From contig KK106982.1 of the NCBI GenBank assembly GCA_000611775.1, positions 868,001 through 932,000 on the forward strand: 64,000 bases of DNA, read 5' to 3'. The stretch comes from Umbilicaria muhlenbergii (taxonomy: Eukaryota > Ascomycota > Lecanoromycetes > Umbilicariales > Umbilicariaceae). Shown here piece after piece: positions 25,645 through 37,390 of this stretch (the stretch's first letter is position 1; every line of letters begins with the position of its first letter). The translations under genes were made by a program, and so were the position numbers. The notes beneath the pieces were generated by a model. It ran no database searches and was not told the DNA's origin. It was given only the letters and a program-made list of their open reading frames with translations.

Positions 25645-26909
25645 TCATTTAACTGTTCTGACCCTGTTTATGTCTGTATTACCGCTCTGTAGCACCTGAA
25701 GTTCAACCGTTTTTGTAATAGACATGTTCTGTAATGGCACTTCCTTGGTAATGAGTTGTTGGTTTAAATTCTCTCCGTTGCTTGGAGCATGCGCCTTCCC
25801 CTTCATAAACCCGTAAAGGGCTCGCATAAGTGGCAGGTTGGCGGCTATAATACCGATATTCTGTTCCAGACTTGCCGAGACGATTCTGTTAGCTGCGCAC
25901 CAAAGGAGGAAGCAGATACGCATACATCGCCCAGATTTGAAGGTCAACTAGCCTCCCTAACCCTTTGTGTCAGTAACTTGCAAACCACGTTGGGGACAAC
26001 TAGTACAAACACGAACATGTTTGATCATAGGGATCGCCGACGCGGTGAAATAGGGCGATACGGACAAAACAGCAAGCAGTGGCACTGTAGGCATTCATTA
26101 GCTGACTTTGTTTTGACTCTAAAGAAATCAAAGCGCTTACAATAAGCCCATCCCCATGAGGGCCCAGATGGCAGCTTTGATATGTGGTTTGATCTTGATC
26201 GTCCATAACACAGCAACGGGAAGAGTTGAGCAGATCAAATCGGTGATTACAGAGAACACTGTCACAGGATCAGCATTATACGACGTTCGGAGACAGCGGT
26301 CACACTGACCGCCCTGTAGGTATCCCATAGTGAGATACACCCAAATGCTCGAACAGTTTCCTTTGACGCTCGTATCCCACAGAGCTAGAAATGGTCTGCA
26401 CTGAACCACAAATGCTATGGCACAGACGCTGTTCACTATAGTCAAGCTAGTAATCACCACATAGAGGAACCAGCGTATTCTTTTCCTATATGTGAACCGC
26501 ATAAGGAACAGACAGATAGAGATCTTGGTGAGGCAAGTTGTTGCTATGAGTGTAATTTGAGAAATATCGTTCCACTTGGTTGCTTGAGTCAGTTGTTGAA
26601 TGGAGAGATAGAACTGATGCCTTCCGGACCCGTTCTTGATCGCTACAACGTTGAAAGCTGTATTAACAATACTACATATCTAACACATCGTCAGCAATTG
26701 AGGATCGCATCAGAGTTGAACAGCTTTCTTACTGTAGCAGCCACAATGGTGTAGTCATCCCAACCAATCTGACGAACAATAAAAAGCCGCGTTATGATTC
26801 GCAAGCATAGGATGATCGCGGCAATGGACATAGTCAATAGCGTTACAATGACCAATGCCGGGCCCCTGTTCTGGTCACCTCCTACCGGGGGAGGGTGTAA
26901 GTGATCCAT
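25645..26909 (-). CDS. Fungal rhodopsin-domain 7TM integral membrane protein
   Basis: Predicted 326-aa polytopic protein of the large fungal rhodopsin-like (Pth11/CFEM-GPCR-related) family. Six exons fit: 26909-26733, 26679-26310, 26258-26141, 26084-26017, 25947-25926 and 25870-25645 (327 codons). Conserved family blocks appear across the joins: QIGWDDYTIVAAT, TTCLTKISICLFLMRF, IVNSVCAIAFVVQCRPF, GYLQGVFSVITDLICSTLPV, ALMGMGLFATACCFVRIALF, then QIWAILEQNIGIIAANLPLM. Exon 5 is only 22 nt. Hydrophobic stretches account for about seven membrane spans. No CFEM domain is present. Ligand and signalling role are unknown. It lies beside a methyltransferase relic and a P450. Confidence 0.85.
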
Positions 26910-28171
26910 TGTGAGTGTAGAAAACGACGAGCTGAAGGACAAGCTTGTGGTTGGGACTTCTCCGAGTGAGTTCAACAAATAGCAGTACGCTGGTACTGGA
27001 GGGTCATTGAGGTTTGCCTCAGTGTTGTTATCATTATGCAGACAGACTCCAAAGGGCTTCCACGTGGGACGCGTAGCTCATTTATTTTAGAGCAGCTCAT
27101 GTTCGGCAATGGGCCCAGTGCAGGAGAATCAATATCACACTCCATTTCTGTGCCTCATTTCGCCCTTCAGTCAAGCCATCACAATGAGGCCAAGCTTTTG
27201 TTGATTCTGTGGGAAGGAGGCTGTAACACCCTGATCAAATGTGCGCCTGCGTACAATGGCACACAGATAAGCATTCGCCGTGGTTTGAACACCTTATCAC
27301 GGGCTTGCGGCGGCCTCATACTCACTGAAGGTGATGCATTGTGGATGATAACAATGAGATGTGTGGCTCGTAGGCTACCTCGGCTACGTAGCATGTCGCC
27401 CCGCGCTTGAGGCGCCGCAGTTCTTAGCGTTCGGCTTGTCTCCGGACCGTTGACGTCGGCATCCACCCAAAACCCCGTCCCTCCAATTTACGCACTAAAA
27501 CACTAGCGAAAAACTAGACCTTACGTCACCTCTCTTCTATCAAGAGTGTTTCTTGTTTATCTTTCATAGTGGACGCATTGGACTCGAATTCAAGTATTCT
27601 CCGTACTTTTCACCACGAGAACAAAGTCCTGGCTAAACCCCCAGTCTATCAGACGCACAGGCAGCATCCTCGCTGCAGCTGAATATTGGTGCGGCGAGGA
27701 TGGGGCGCGTGGCTTGGACGCTGACGACTGACGGCCCCAAGCCGCTCTCTGTTTGCAGCAGCCCGGATTGAATGACTACCTCATACCCGGCAGCCCATTG
27801 CCTGTGGGTAAGTTGATTAGGCTAGAGAATTCTGGGTCGTCTCTGTCGTTTCCCCACAATCCAGCATTGTTTAAACTTCACTGCCTAAGTAAGACTGAGG
27901 GTGTGATCCTTCGCGGGATATGTTTCTGATTTCTGTGTCAATCAGGGTGTGTCTACAGATTGGGTGGCAGAAACACCAAATCCTTTGCTCTGTCCAGAAC
28001 GTGATGGCATTACAAACATGCTATGAAGTGGCTATGGCACAATACTATTTCGTTTATACTTTGTAGGTTCTTCTATATTGGAAGTTTTTCCCTTGCTCCA
28101 AGTCTGCTTCATATCTGTAGCGATTTAATATATGACACGTTGATGTTGTTATTGCTGCAAACACAACCAAA
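26910..28171. other. Gene-free 1.26 kb
   Basis: Upstream of the 7TM gene. No gene recognised; the short frames are unconvincing. It may contain decayed material. Confidence 0.35.
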
Positions 28172-28503
28172 ATGAGTGACAAGAAAGCTCCTCCTAATTA
28201 CATCTCTGGTAGCGACTTTCACGCCTCAGCGAGGTAAGTTTCAACACCATAGACTGATCTGAAGTCCGCTAAGATCAATCCCTAGGCTGAACCTTCAACA
28301 TTCTCTTATTGAGCAACAATTGGGGTTGCTTGTTCATCCTGCAATACCGCTCGAGAAAGAGAACATACACGTTGCAGATGTTGGAGCAGGCACCTGGTGT
28401 GTATTTCTCTATAGCAAAGCATGTGCAAATGGAGTTCCAAGCTGGCGCCGCGGTGGTTTCAGACTTGGTATGCGCTTTCGGGAGGAGAGCACCTGTGACT
28501 TGA
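28172..28503 (+). pseudogene. Truncated SAM-dependent methyltransferase relic
   Basis: The start MSDKKAPPNYISGSDFHASA, a clean 52-nt intron (28234-28285, GTAAGT...CTAG) and the next exon RLNLQHSLIEQQLGLLVHPA then IHVADVGAGT match the N-terminus of fungal LaeA-like class I methyltransferases. Directly after SAM motif I the frame shifts. An extra T near 28395 moves the expected GVYFSIAKHVQ into another frame, and that frame stops at about 28503. The roughly 170 residues normally following are not recognisable. It is therefore a non-functional 5' fragment. Its neighbours (7TM protein, P450) suggest a former metabolite locus, which is inference. Confidence 0.75.
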
Positions 28504-28740
28504 AGGGTGCTGAGTCAAATGGCCTTCACAACGGAGCACTACCGTCTGGTTAGAATAGATGGGACAACGAGATTTGTGATATCACATCGCTGCTCAGATG
28601 CAGACATCCTGTTCCTTATCCTTCCAACGACATCTCAATTCGAAGTCTCAAAACAGCAACGTGGTCAAATTTCTAACACTAAGCATTGCCCCCTGGAATA
28701 CCCTACCCAACTTAACAGCCACAAGGGCCGCTTCTGCCGT

Positions 28741-30761
28741 TTAGAGATCAGCGCCCTTTCGCTCCTCAACCATCAACCATTGACCCTCGTAGATGCAAAG
28801 GCCCTTATCTCTAGAATTCAACGATTTACTTGACGTGACTGAATGAATCTTGAAATCCCTGAACAGCTATTCGTAACCCATGCCGTCAGCATAGTACCAC
28901 ACCACATCCTTTCCCAGTCGGGACTAACCTGCAAACACATCTTCTGCGATTCCAGCCGCGCAATATTCTTTCCAATGCACTCCCTCGATCCATACCCCCA
29001 AGTAAAGATATACTTCTCCATTAGCTTCGCTTTCTCCCCGTCTTCCAGCCATCGCTCCGGTCGGAAGACACCGGCATCTTCGCCGAAGATCTCGCAATCC
29101 CTGTTGATGATGTACGGATTGGCGCCAATTTCCGTGCCCGCGGGTATCCAGGTGCCATTGAGGTTGAGGCCGCCCTTGGATACATAGCGGGGGAGGACCA
29201 CGGGAGTTGAAGGACAGAGACGGAGGGTCTCGCGTACGCAGGCCATGAAGTAGGGTAGGGTATTGGTTTCTTCGAATGTGACAATGGGAGAAGTAAGGTT
29301 TCCTTGGGCGGAGAAATCGTCGATTTCGGATACGAGCTTGGTGTGGATGGACGGATTTTGTAGAACATTGTTGACAAAGGGGCAGATGAAGGCAGCCGTG
29401 GTGTCAGATGCAGCAATCATAAACATCAGGCATTCTACCTCGATGTCTTTGATTGGCATAGTACTGCCGTCGAGTAACTTGGTGCGTAGAAAACTAGATG
29501 CATAGGAATCCTGAGTAAGCGTCGAGAGGTACATTTCACATATAATCGTGACTGACCTGTCTAGAAGATCTGTGTTTTGTCCAGTTCGTGGGTCAGCCAG
29601 ACGGTTACGCAGCAGTCGGTCTCGATGCTAGAAGTTCAATTAGTAAAGCTTCACCAAAATTTTGCCGCGAACCTAGAACATGACAGAAGACTTTGCACTC
29701 ACAGACATTATTTTCCCACTTCCGCTCTTATCACCGCTATGCGGCAAAAGGTAGCTCTTGAGAAATGGATGTTTGATCACAGGGTTCATGAGCCAAGGGA
29801 GTGCAGCGACAAGACCTGCAAACAGAGACATGCTATGAAGTTCCCCGATAAGCCCCTCAACATCACAGCCCTGGCTCACAAATCCGATTGGCGAGCCAAA
29901 AGTCAGGTGCGTGACAGTGTCATACAAAAACCAACTGTGCGAGTACATCAGCATGCATCATATGTCGGAAACCAGTGCAAAAGCCACCAACCGGACCCAA
30001 TCCGCAAAGTCGATAGCCTTCCCAGTACAAGCAAATCTGTGTTTGATGATGTCGAATAGCTCAACAACACGCTCATTCACTTTGCCTTCCAACTTCCGCA
30101 GATTCTTCATAGAGACCTATTGCGAGATCAATGAAACCAATGTTCAACTCATCAACTCTTTGCACTCCGAAGCGCGAGAACTTACAGAAGGGGCCACCAT
30201 CCTTCGTTTGGCAGCGTGTTCATCGTGCTTCAAGGTCTGAAACATAGGAGCAACCTCGCCCATAACTCCATGGCTGTAGAAGTCCGTTTTATCCGCGTGC
30301 CTATGGTAGACGTCCGGTAGGAGCTTAGGATCGCTAAAAGATAGCAGATTGGGGGCAATGCGAACGATAGGCCCTATATTTCCCAAAAATATCAGCTATA
30401 ATCGGCTCAAGCCTAGGGACTATATATCTCAGACTTGACACCTACCATACTCTCGGTGCTGGGCCAACCCTAACGACGGAATATGTTGAGTGGCCATTAC
30501 ATAGAGCTTATAATGATCTGTAATGCTTGCCCAGAAGGGGCCGGGAAAGTCACGCAAAGGATGAAAATGCCGATTGTAGACACCTCTTGAAATTATGGCA
30601 AGACTACCTAACAAGATCAGACTGACAAAGTTGAGACTGATGTTAAAGAGGTTCCACAGCTTGCACAGACTGTGTGTAAGGCTGGTCAAAGAGATCGGTG
30701 TAGCAGAAAACAACATATTGTGTTGCTGTAAGAGCAACGATGAGGTCTGAAGGTATGACAA
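28741..30761 (-). CDS. Cytochrome P450 monooxygenase, pisatin-demethylase-like
   Basis: Predicted 540-aa microsomal haem monooxygenase. Seven exons, 30761-30446, 30373-30186, 30116-29992, 29934-29703, 29627-29557, 29493-28929 and 28866-28741, give 541 codons. An N-terminal anchor (FVSLILLGSLAII) precedes the hinge RDFPGPFWAS. Further motifs are the I-helix MIAASDTTA, the ExxR motif ETLR, the PERW-type FRPERWLE, and the haem loop FTWGYGSRECIGKNIA with the Cys ligand. The last intron (28867-28928) restores LFRDFKIHSV, the usual P450 C-terminal strand. HADKTDFYSHG and LKHDEHAAKRRMVAPS recall the pisatin demethylase group. Substrate is unknown. An alternative start at residue 16 (MLFSATP) is possible. 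All core motifs are intact, although both neighbours are broken. Confidence 0.92.
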
Positions 30762-31648
30762 GACAGTATAGTTGATAGCATTTGTACTACACGGGACTTT
30801 GCATCTTTCTGAAGGTGACAGATACCATTCACCATTCTAGATCTTATCAAAAGGAGAAGCGTGCTGGACTCTGCCGTAAAAAGATCTAACATTATCTTAT
30901 TGCATAAGATAAGTGAACTCTTCAGGAACCCTAGGAGAAACCTCGCTCATCATGTGAGGCTCATTGCCTATCACTGCGAGTATTATCATGTCGAGCAGGG
31001 CAATGTAGTCGCTCACATCCACTGGCAAGCCTCATGGCTCACCTTTGCCACATATCGGCGGTCTCATCCTCGATTTACAAGACATGGAAATACATTGGAT
31101 ATTCTGAAAGGGTATATGATATCGCGTCGAAAGTGAGATTTGATGACGTAGGCAGTAGTGCTGTGCACGATAGATGAGGACCTCAAGCCGACAACTGCAT
31201 CTCGGCTTTCTGTGTGCCCACATATCACGGCCCACCAGGGCCACCTTGAAGACAACTATCTTTGTCCCCGTCTTTGATTGATGGACTGTGCCATTTAAGT
31301 ACTGTACCTTGTGAATGCAGAAAATATCCTCCAGGCCAGGAAATGCATCTTTCATCGCTTGCCTTGTCGCTTGTAGCCTGTAGCTGTCGGGTATTGAACT
31401 CACCTACAGCACCTTACATAGCATACCTGGCTGGCACTATCTATCTATGTATTTGTGGGGCACTCCGCAGAAGTCACATCCGTCCTGCACATCTTGCCTT
31501 GATTGTACAACTCAGTCACTGTCTGAAAATGTTGCTTCCCCCCCCCCTCAAATCTGTTCTCTGCCGACCTCTCATCTCTGAACTGCACGTTTCCTAAGCA
31601 ACTATTAGCTCATCGAACTTCGCCCAATTCTATCTTATTTCTGTACCT
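30762..31648. other. Intergenic region, P450 / hydrolase relic
   Basis: About 0.9 kb between divergent units. It contains a C-run near 31540. No gene recognised. It would hold the P450 promoter. Confidence 0.4.
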
Positions 31649-32848
31649 ATGTCTTCAACCGCTACCAAACAGGATCCAGAAACCAAGCAAACAGTCAAAG
31701 CTCTTCGTACGTCTGGCGACCCGCCCGAACAACTTACGGTCTCTGCCCGACAAAACAAGAGCCTGCAAGGCCGCTCCAGCAACACATCCATATGGCTCAG
31801 CCAAGTCTCTCTCCCAGTGCCTGAAGACGAATGTTCGCGATGCATTGCTTAAGGCCATCAGCAGCCTCAGTGAGGGGTCAAAGACGTTTGAGACGCCAGA
31901 TCTTGTCCCAGTGCGGGCGGAATGGACAGGGTATTGCAAAAGTGTAAACAACAGCACAACAGAGATAAAAACCTTTGAGACTGAGAAATTTGATGGCATG
32001 ATGGATGACCTTTCAAGCGGGGTCACAATGCTTCTTCTTCATGGTGGAGCATACTTGTATGTCCTCAATCGACACCTGCTCTTTATCTGCGCTGCTATGA
32101 ACATCGTCTGATATTTCTTATCAGCCGGGGCACGCCATCCTCCAGCCGGCCACTGGTGATGGAACTGGCAAGACTGACGGGGGGTCGATGTTTGTCTGTT
32201 CGCTATCGCCTTGCCCCGCAGAACCCTTTCCCAGCTGTCCTCTTGGATGCCCTTGTTGCTTACCTGTCGTTGCTCCATCAGCCCGCTGGCTCCTACCATA
32301 AGCCCGTGCCGTCGACTTCCATCGTTATTACTGGAGACAGTGCGGGCGGCGGCTTGGCCTTTGCTCTCATCCAGGTCCTTCTTCAATTCAAGCAGCAGAA
32401 CATCAAATTCCGTTACCACAACCAGGTTGTGTCTCTTCCCACTCCCGCTGGACTCGCTACTCTCTGTGCCTACGGCGACTTGACTCACAACCTTCCTTCA
32501 TGGACTGCAAACGCAAAATATGACTATCTCCCACCTATATCCCCTTTGCTAGGCTCTGATCTTCCTAGCTGTGACCTCTGGCCCGCAAAACCACCGCGGA
32601 TTAACCCCTATTGCGAAGACTCGGCCCTGCGCCAATAGGAAAGATATGCGGCATAGCTTCGAACTGGTTCCAAACAGCTGTCACCCTCTGTTCCGCTGCC
32701 CGCTGCGCGATCACTTTTCCCCCGTCCGCGGACATTTCCTCACCGTAGCATAGCCACATCGGTGGCGCGCCGACCCAGCTTTTTGCAGCGGTGGGGCTCA
32801 CCAGCGGACTATGGGCAGGTACAGGCGAGGATGAAAGAAGGGCAGGCG
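31649..32848 (+). pseudogene. Alpha/beta hydrolase (fold-3, HSL-like) pseudogene with internal inversion
   Basis: Relic of a secondary-metabolite-type esterase. The start MSSTATKQDPETKQ leads to IWLSQVSLPVPED. A one-base shift near 31829 then changes frame, and reading continues as NVRDALLKAISSLSEG. The oxyanion-hole motif LLLHGGAY is followed by a 68-nt intron (32057-32124) and FRGTPSSSRPLVMELARLTG, RYRLAPQNPFP, and the nucleophile elbow GDSAGGG. The frame ends at DSALRQ (stop 32636-32638). The expected next piece, including HSPLVSPTAAKSW, MWLCYGEEMSADGG and the catalytic His region AMPHIFP, is found on the opposite strand at about 32808-32639. The gene therefore carries a frameshift and an inversion of its last part. 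An LTR-like element begins immediately after it. Confidence 0.85.
32639..32808 (-). other. Inverted 3' segment of the hydrolase gene
   Basis: About 170 bp that encode, on the minus strand, the C-terminal block of the same hydrolase (PLVSPTAAKSW, APPMWLCYGEE, VWNQFEAMPHIFP). The ends carry a short imperfect inverted repeat: CCTGCGCCAATAG at 32626-32638 and, reversed, CCTGCCCATAG at 32819-32809. The exact breakpoints lie within these arms. Confidence 0.8.
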
Positions 32849-32958
32849 TGTTGAATTTATCCAACGGATTGACTAGAGTTCGATTGCTACGAAAAGTGGT
32901 GCGAATATATAGAGGGGGGATGCCAAGCCACTAAACAGGCGACAGTGAAAACTCAACA
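32849..32958. repeat. Left LTR-like direct repeat (110 bp)
   Basis: Begins TGTTGA, ends TCAACA and contains a TATA-like GAATATATAG. It differs from the right copy at about five positions plus a G-run length change. Confidence 0.9.
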
Positions 32959-33027
32959 CTCCCCCTCACTGCAACTGCTCCCCCACGACCCTAAAATCAC
33001 AACCTCATTTTCTCACCCAAATCCCTA

Positions 33028-33570
<543 letters not shown>

Positions 33571-33624
33571 TCAGCATGGACGGAGTCAATCCGCAGCGCC
33601 TTTGCGCTGACCGGGCTCATAACC

Positions 33625-33735
33625 TGTTGAATTTATTCAACGGATTGACTGGAGATCGATTGCTACGAAAAGTGGTGCGAATATATAGAGGGGGGGATGC
33701 CAAGCCACTAAGCAGGTGACAGTGAAAACTCAACA
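33625..33735. repeat. Right LTR-like direct repeat (111 bp)
   Basis: Second copy of the terminal repeat, TGTTGA...TCAACA, followed by AGGCG. Confidence 0.9.
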
Positions 33736-33740
33736 AGGCG

Positions 33741-34182
33741 AAGCTAGAAGATCTCCTTAATGCGCGTCAGCGACACAATTCGAGACTATAGCATAAAACA
33801 TCTCTTCTCAGTAGCTCCTTCCAATGCTCCTCGCCATCTTTCAAGCCCTCTAACCCCTGGTCTTAGACAAATGTCGTTAAAAAAGACTTCCATTTATCCT
33901 AGACATGCTTCTCTTAACACCACTGTAATAAGTCCTGTGGGTTGGAAAAGTCTTCTTAGATTGAACCGGCGAATCCGTCCTGCATTCCAGTTTCCGTACT
34001 ATAATTGCACGATACCAATTGCAATGACGGTGACGACTACAGTTGCAGTTACACCACAAGGTAGGTAGGTAGTATTGCTACCTCACCTGAATATCGAACG
34101 CTCTTCCTGTCCGGCTGGCGCACAGTGGTATCATATCGCAACAACAAGAAGCAAAGCTTGCTACACGAGCCAACCAGAACGG
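33741..34182. other. Short intergenic region
   Basis: About 440 bp between the LTR-like element and the stop codon of the isomerase gene. The first bases should be the former downstream flank of the hydrolase. No gene seen. Confidence 0.4.
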
Positions 34183-35086
34183 TCACATCCTCCTGATCTG
34201 CGTCTCTCCCATGTACTTCTCCAAGCCCGAATCTAGATGCTTCCACCATTCGAAGAGCATGGTCTCGCATATGAGTTTGAACCACGGCGTGAACTTGAGG
34301 CTCTCATCCCGGAACATGGTCCTCAACTCCTCCTCAGACACATATCGGACGTCTTGGACTTCATTGGCGTTTACGTCGAGGTCGACGTCCGCCTTGATGA
34401 ATAAGATGTAGTCGACTGAAATTACCTTTGTCAGTCTTGCCCTATGATACCCACAAGCGCAGAATCCAGACTCACTTTCATGCTCCCCCCATTTCCCATC
34501 ACTTGGCGCTTTGTAGTGTATCCGAGTCAGGAAGTTGAACTTGTCCAACGGTACTTGTTTCGCCTTGATGCCCAGCTCATGGTCCAGTTTCCGCTGCGCA
34601 GCCCTCCGCACCCCCTGCACCGCCGTCTCCAATTCTGCACCCGTCTCGCCCGGCACTCCCAGTGGATGCGAACAGCAAGTGTTTGTCCACATGCCCGGGA
34701 ACGTGATCTTCTCGGATGCTCGTTGCTGTAATAGGAGGCGGTTCTTCGAGTCGAAAAGGAAAACCGAGAATGCGCGATGGAGGAGACCGTCATTGATGTT
34801 CTTCATGAGATGGCCTGCAACGGGTGTCAGTTATGAATGCAAGTGGGAGTCTATAGATGGAGTCCGTACAAACTTTCTTGCTCGCGCTACCTATGGGCAT
34901 GTCATCATTGTCGAGCACGATGCAGACTTCTTCCATCAGACGAATTTGCTCCTCGTCATATCCTTCCAGATCACCGTCGCGCGCAGATGTTTGATGAGAG
35001 CTCGCGAGACTATTATCGACCTCTGGGAAAAGGCGAACAACATTGTCCGCGGTTATGGTTTGCGTCTGCGTTGTGGTTGTGCTCAT
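34183..35086 (-). CDS. idi1: Isopentenyl-diphosphate delta-isomerase (type I)
   Basis: Interconverts IPP and DMAPP at the base of isoprenoid and sterol synthesis. Exons 35086-34870, 34814-34476 and 34415-34183 give 262 aa. The first junction restores ASKKVCHLMKNI, with 5' splice site GTACGG and a 55-nt intron. The Nudix-like core has LLHRAFSVFLFDSKNRLLLQ, then WTNTCCSHPLG, where the first Cys of the motif region is catalytic in this family. The second junction restores WGEHEIDYILF, which carries the catalytic Glu. The N-terminal 40 residues are a variable Thr/Gln-rich leader. No peroxisomal or mitochondrial signal is obvious. The gene is intact and lies just outside the decaying stretch. Confidence 0.95.
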
Positions 35087-36157
35087 TGTGGCGGGATTCT
35101 TCCGTACAAGAGCCTGGTGAAGAAATGATCCAAGGGGGCAATCGGTAGCACGAGATGGAATGTACCAGGTCTATGGCAGTATAATGTACTAAAAGAGCGT
35201 TCTTCGAGTTAGGAGGTAGAACACTCGGAGATCAGAAAAGAGGCAGTATGGAAAATGAAGGCAAGCTCACGTCCGGTTGGAGAAGCCGAGGTCACGTGAA
35301 CTGTCGCTTTCCGCACAGAGTGGGGAAGAGCCTTTCGCCTCCCATCACAAGACGCTACGCAACCGTGGTAAGGAGACGGCCATGTTGGAGGCTCAAAGCA
35401 CCAGAGAAAGGACGCCGGATAACAAAGCTGGAAGTCAAGACACCATTGACTTCAACGATGTTTTTGGGGTCCGTAGCAATGATTCCGAGGCTGAAAATGC
35501 CAATTACTGACCCAACAACAATTCAGATGAAGTGGGAGTACCCCGCGAATAATACATGAGGGAGATTGCATTGATTGAACGAGATTCAAGAAGAGCTGTC
35601 TACAAAACAGGATGTTAATAAGAGCTGTTTCCCCATCAGAACCGACTGAGAGAGAGTGAAATTCACGAGGGAGATGCTGAACCGGGACTGACAAGAACCC
35701 CGCATCTGTGGGGGCTGATGTCAAGTGGTTACCCTTGATGAGTATGCGGCCTCATGATTGGTTATGAGTGAGGCGGAATTTGAGCTTGGTATCTATTTAT
35801 CTATAGAGAGAATTTCCAGAAGACGTACGAGAATTATACACTAGATCCGCACCTAAGAGTGTGTCTAGAGCATGGAGATAACTGATTTCAAACGAGGCCA
35901 GCGACCCAGGACATAGCTCAGCCAATAGCATTCAACTTGGTCTACACGATATATGCCTACCCAAAAGCGCATCTGATATCCTTCGGAGACTCCTGAAGGC
36001 GCTGGACGTGGCTTGTGGGTGTTCGAGGACCGAAAACCATGCTTCTTTCGTATGAGGCTATGAGCCAAACAATTTGGTTTAGTTATTTCGAAAGTAATAG
36101 TAATACTTTCCCTCAATCCATATGCTACTCCGTATATCCGCGATATATGGTAACGGC
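35087..36157. other. Intergenic 1.07 kb
   Basis: Upstream of the isomerase and downstream of the DUF202 gene. A minus-strand stretch around 35560-35390 reads hydrophobic (VVGSVIGIFSLGIIATDP), but it is interrupted and has no supporting start or family, so no gene is called. Confidence 0.4.
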
Positions 36158-36786
36158 TTAGCGGCGTCTCGAATTTGCTTCCTCAGATAAGAAGAGTATG
36201 CAAGCTGCGATTATCGCGGTAGCTACCAAGACGAAGACCTGCAGACGATGTGTTAATGGGAGTATCTACGCTGGTCACGTTATACGACCACAATGACCTG
36301 AGATAGAGGAGCGCACCACTTTCGTTTTCCAACCACTCTGTACTAATGCTTGTTTTCTCGAATACTTCTTGACTGTCCGGATATAATTCGCAAAGCCGTT
36401 GCATAAACTCGCCAATGCAGCGAGCCAAAATATCACACCTAGTGGTGTTGCCGTCCGCTTTTCAAGAGCAGTTGGCTGTGATTTCAAATGGAATGTAACC
36501 AATATGGCAACACTGACAATGGACATGTAAATGCTGAGCTTGAGCCATGAAAGAAAGGTCCGCTCGTTGGCACAGTGGTCTCTTGCATCACTGCCGTTGT
36601 TTTCGAAGAGCAGTAGCCCAAAGAAAGGCTGCGCAAGGAAGATATGACCGGATCCGTGTCTAGTGGAGACGGAGTCAGCAAGGGGAAATTGTAATCACGA
36701 GAGATGGGAGCGCACTCGTCTACATTGACAGGCGTCGGACCCAAAGGTCTTCTGAAGTAAGAAAAGCAGCCATCTGTATCCTCCAT
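36158..36786 (-). CDS. DUF202-family membrane protein
   Basis: Small 164-aa protein with about three membrane spans, related to bacterial YidH and fungal vacuolar or plasma membrane DUF202 proteins. Exons 36786-36716, 36659-36317 and 36238-36158 sum to 165 codons. The family signature DARDHCANERTFLSWLKLSI precedes the first span (SIVSVAILVTF); then come GVIFWLAALASLCNGFANYI and, after the last intron, VFVLVATAIIAACILFL. The Arg-Asp...ANERT-type motif is the hallmark of DUF202. Molecular function is unknown. The last span lies on a separate 81-nt exon. Confidence 0.85.
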
Positions 36787-37390
36787 TTGTCTCAATCTCC
36801 AAAATCAGGTCCTATCGGCAACGAAGGGTCTTCAACTCAGCGCTCGAGAGGCTCCACGGTCACGTTTCCGGAGTGTATGGAAGTGGGCAACTGACGTTCT
36901 CGATGGGACTTGGGGGGAGCGGCAGCGGCAGGGGCAGCGGCAATAGCATGAGGCGGCAATAGAGAGAACGTCAACCGTCTTTCGTGCTGGCCACGTCTCA
37001 TTGCTGGTCGAGGCCGGATTTGCTGAGACTCGGCCTGGTAACGAGGTAGTCATGCGCCTAATGGAGACTCTGGACATACAGCCATGGAGGCCGAAGCCCG
37101 GACTGGCCACCGGTCATGCATGTGCGGACTTGCTTGATGCGGCATGGCGTAGTTATTCCATTCCTTATCGATTAAGGCACTGTAAGGCCACGAGCCAGCA
37201 GCAAAACACCAGCATGTCACAAGCTCAATCAAGCTCAAGCTCCAACGGCAAGTGGGGTCGGCGCGAAATCAACCATGATTGGCGCCCACGATGACTCCGA
37301 TTGTTAGTGGCAAGCAACCTTCCAAACGGAGAGCTTTGCAGTTCAATCACCCCTCGCCTTTCAACCGCACAGGACGGCACGAGCGTCCAT
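36787..37390. promoter_or_regulatory. Divergent promoter region, DUF202 / MATE
   Basis: About 600 bp between head-to-head genes, expected to contain both promoters and leaders. No specific motif assigned. Confidence 0.4.

Noticed and set aside
35380-35580. Hydrophobic minus-strand stretch VVGSVIGIFSLGIIATDP
   Set aside because: Interrupted by a stop, no convincing start or splice sites, no family recognised.
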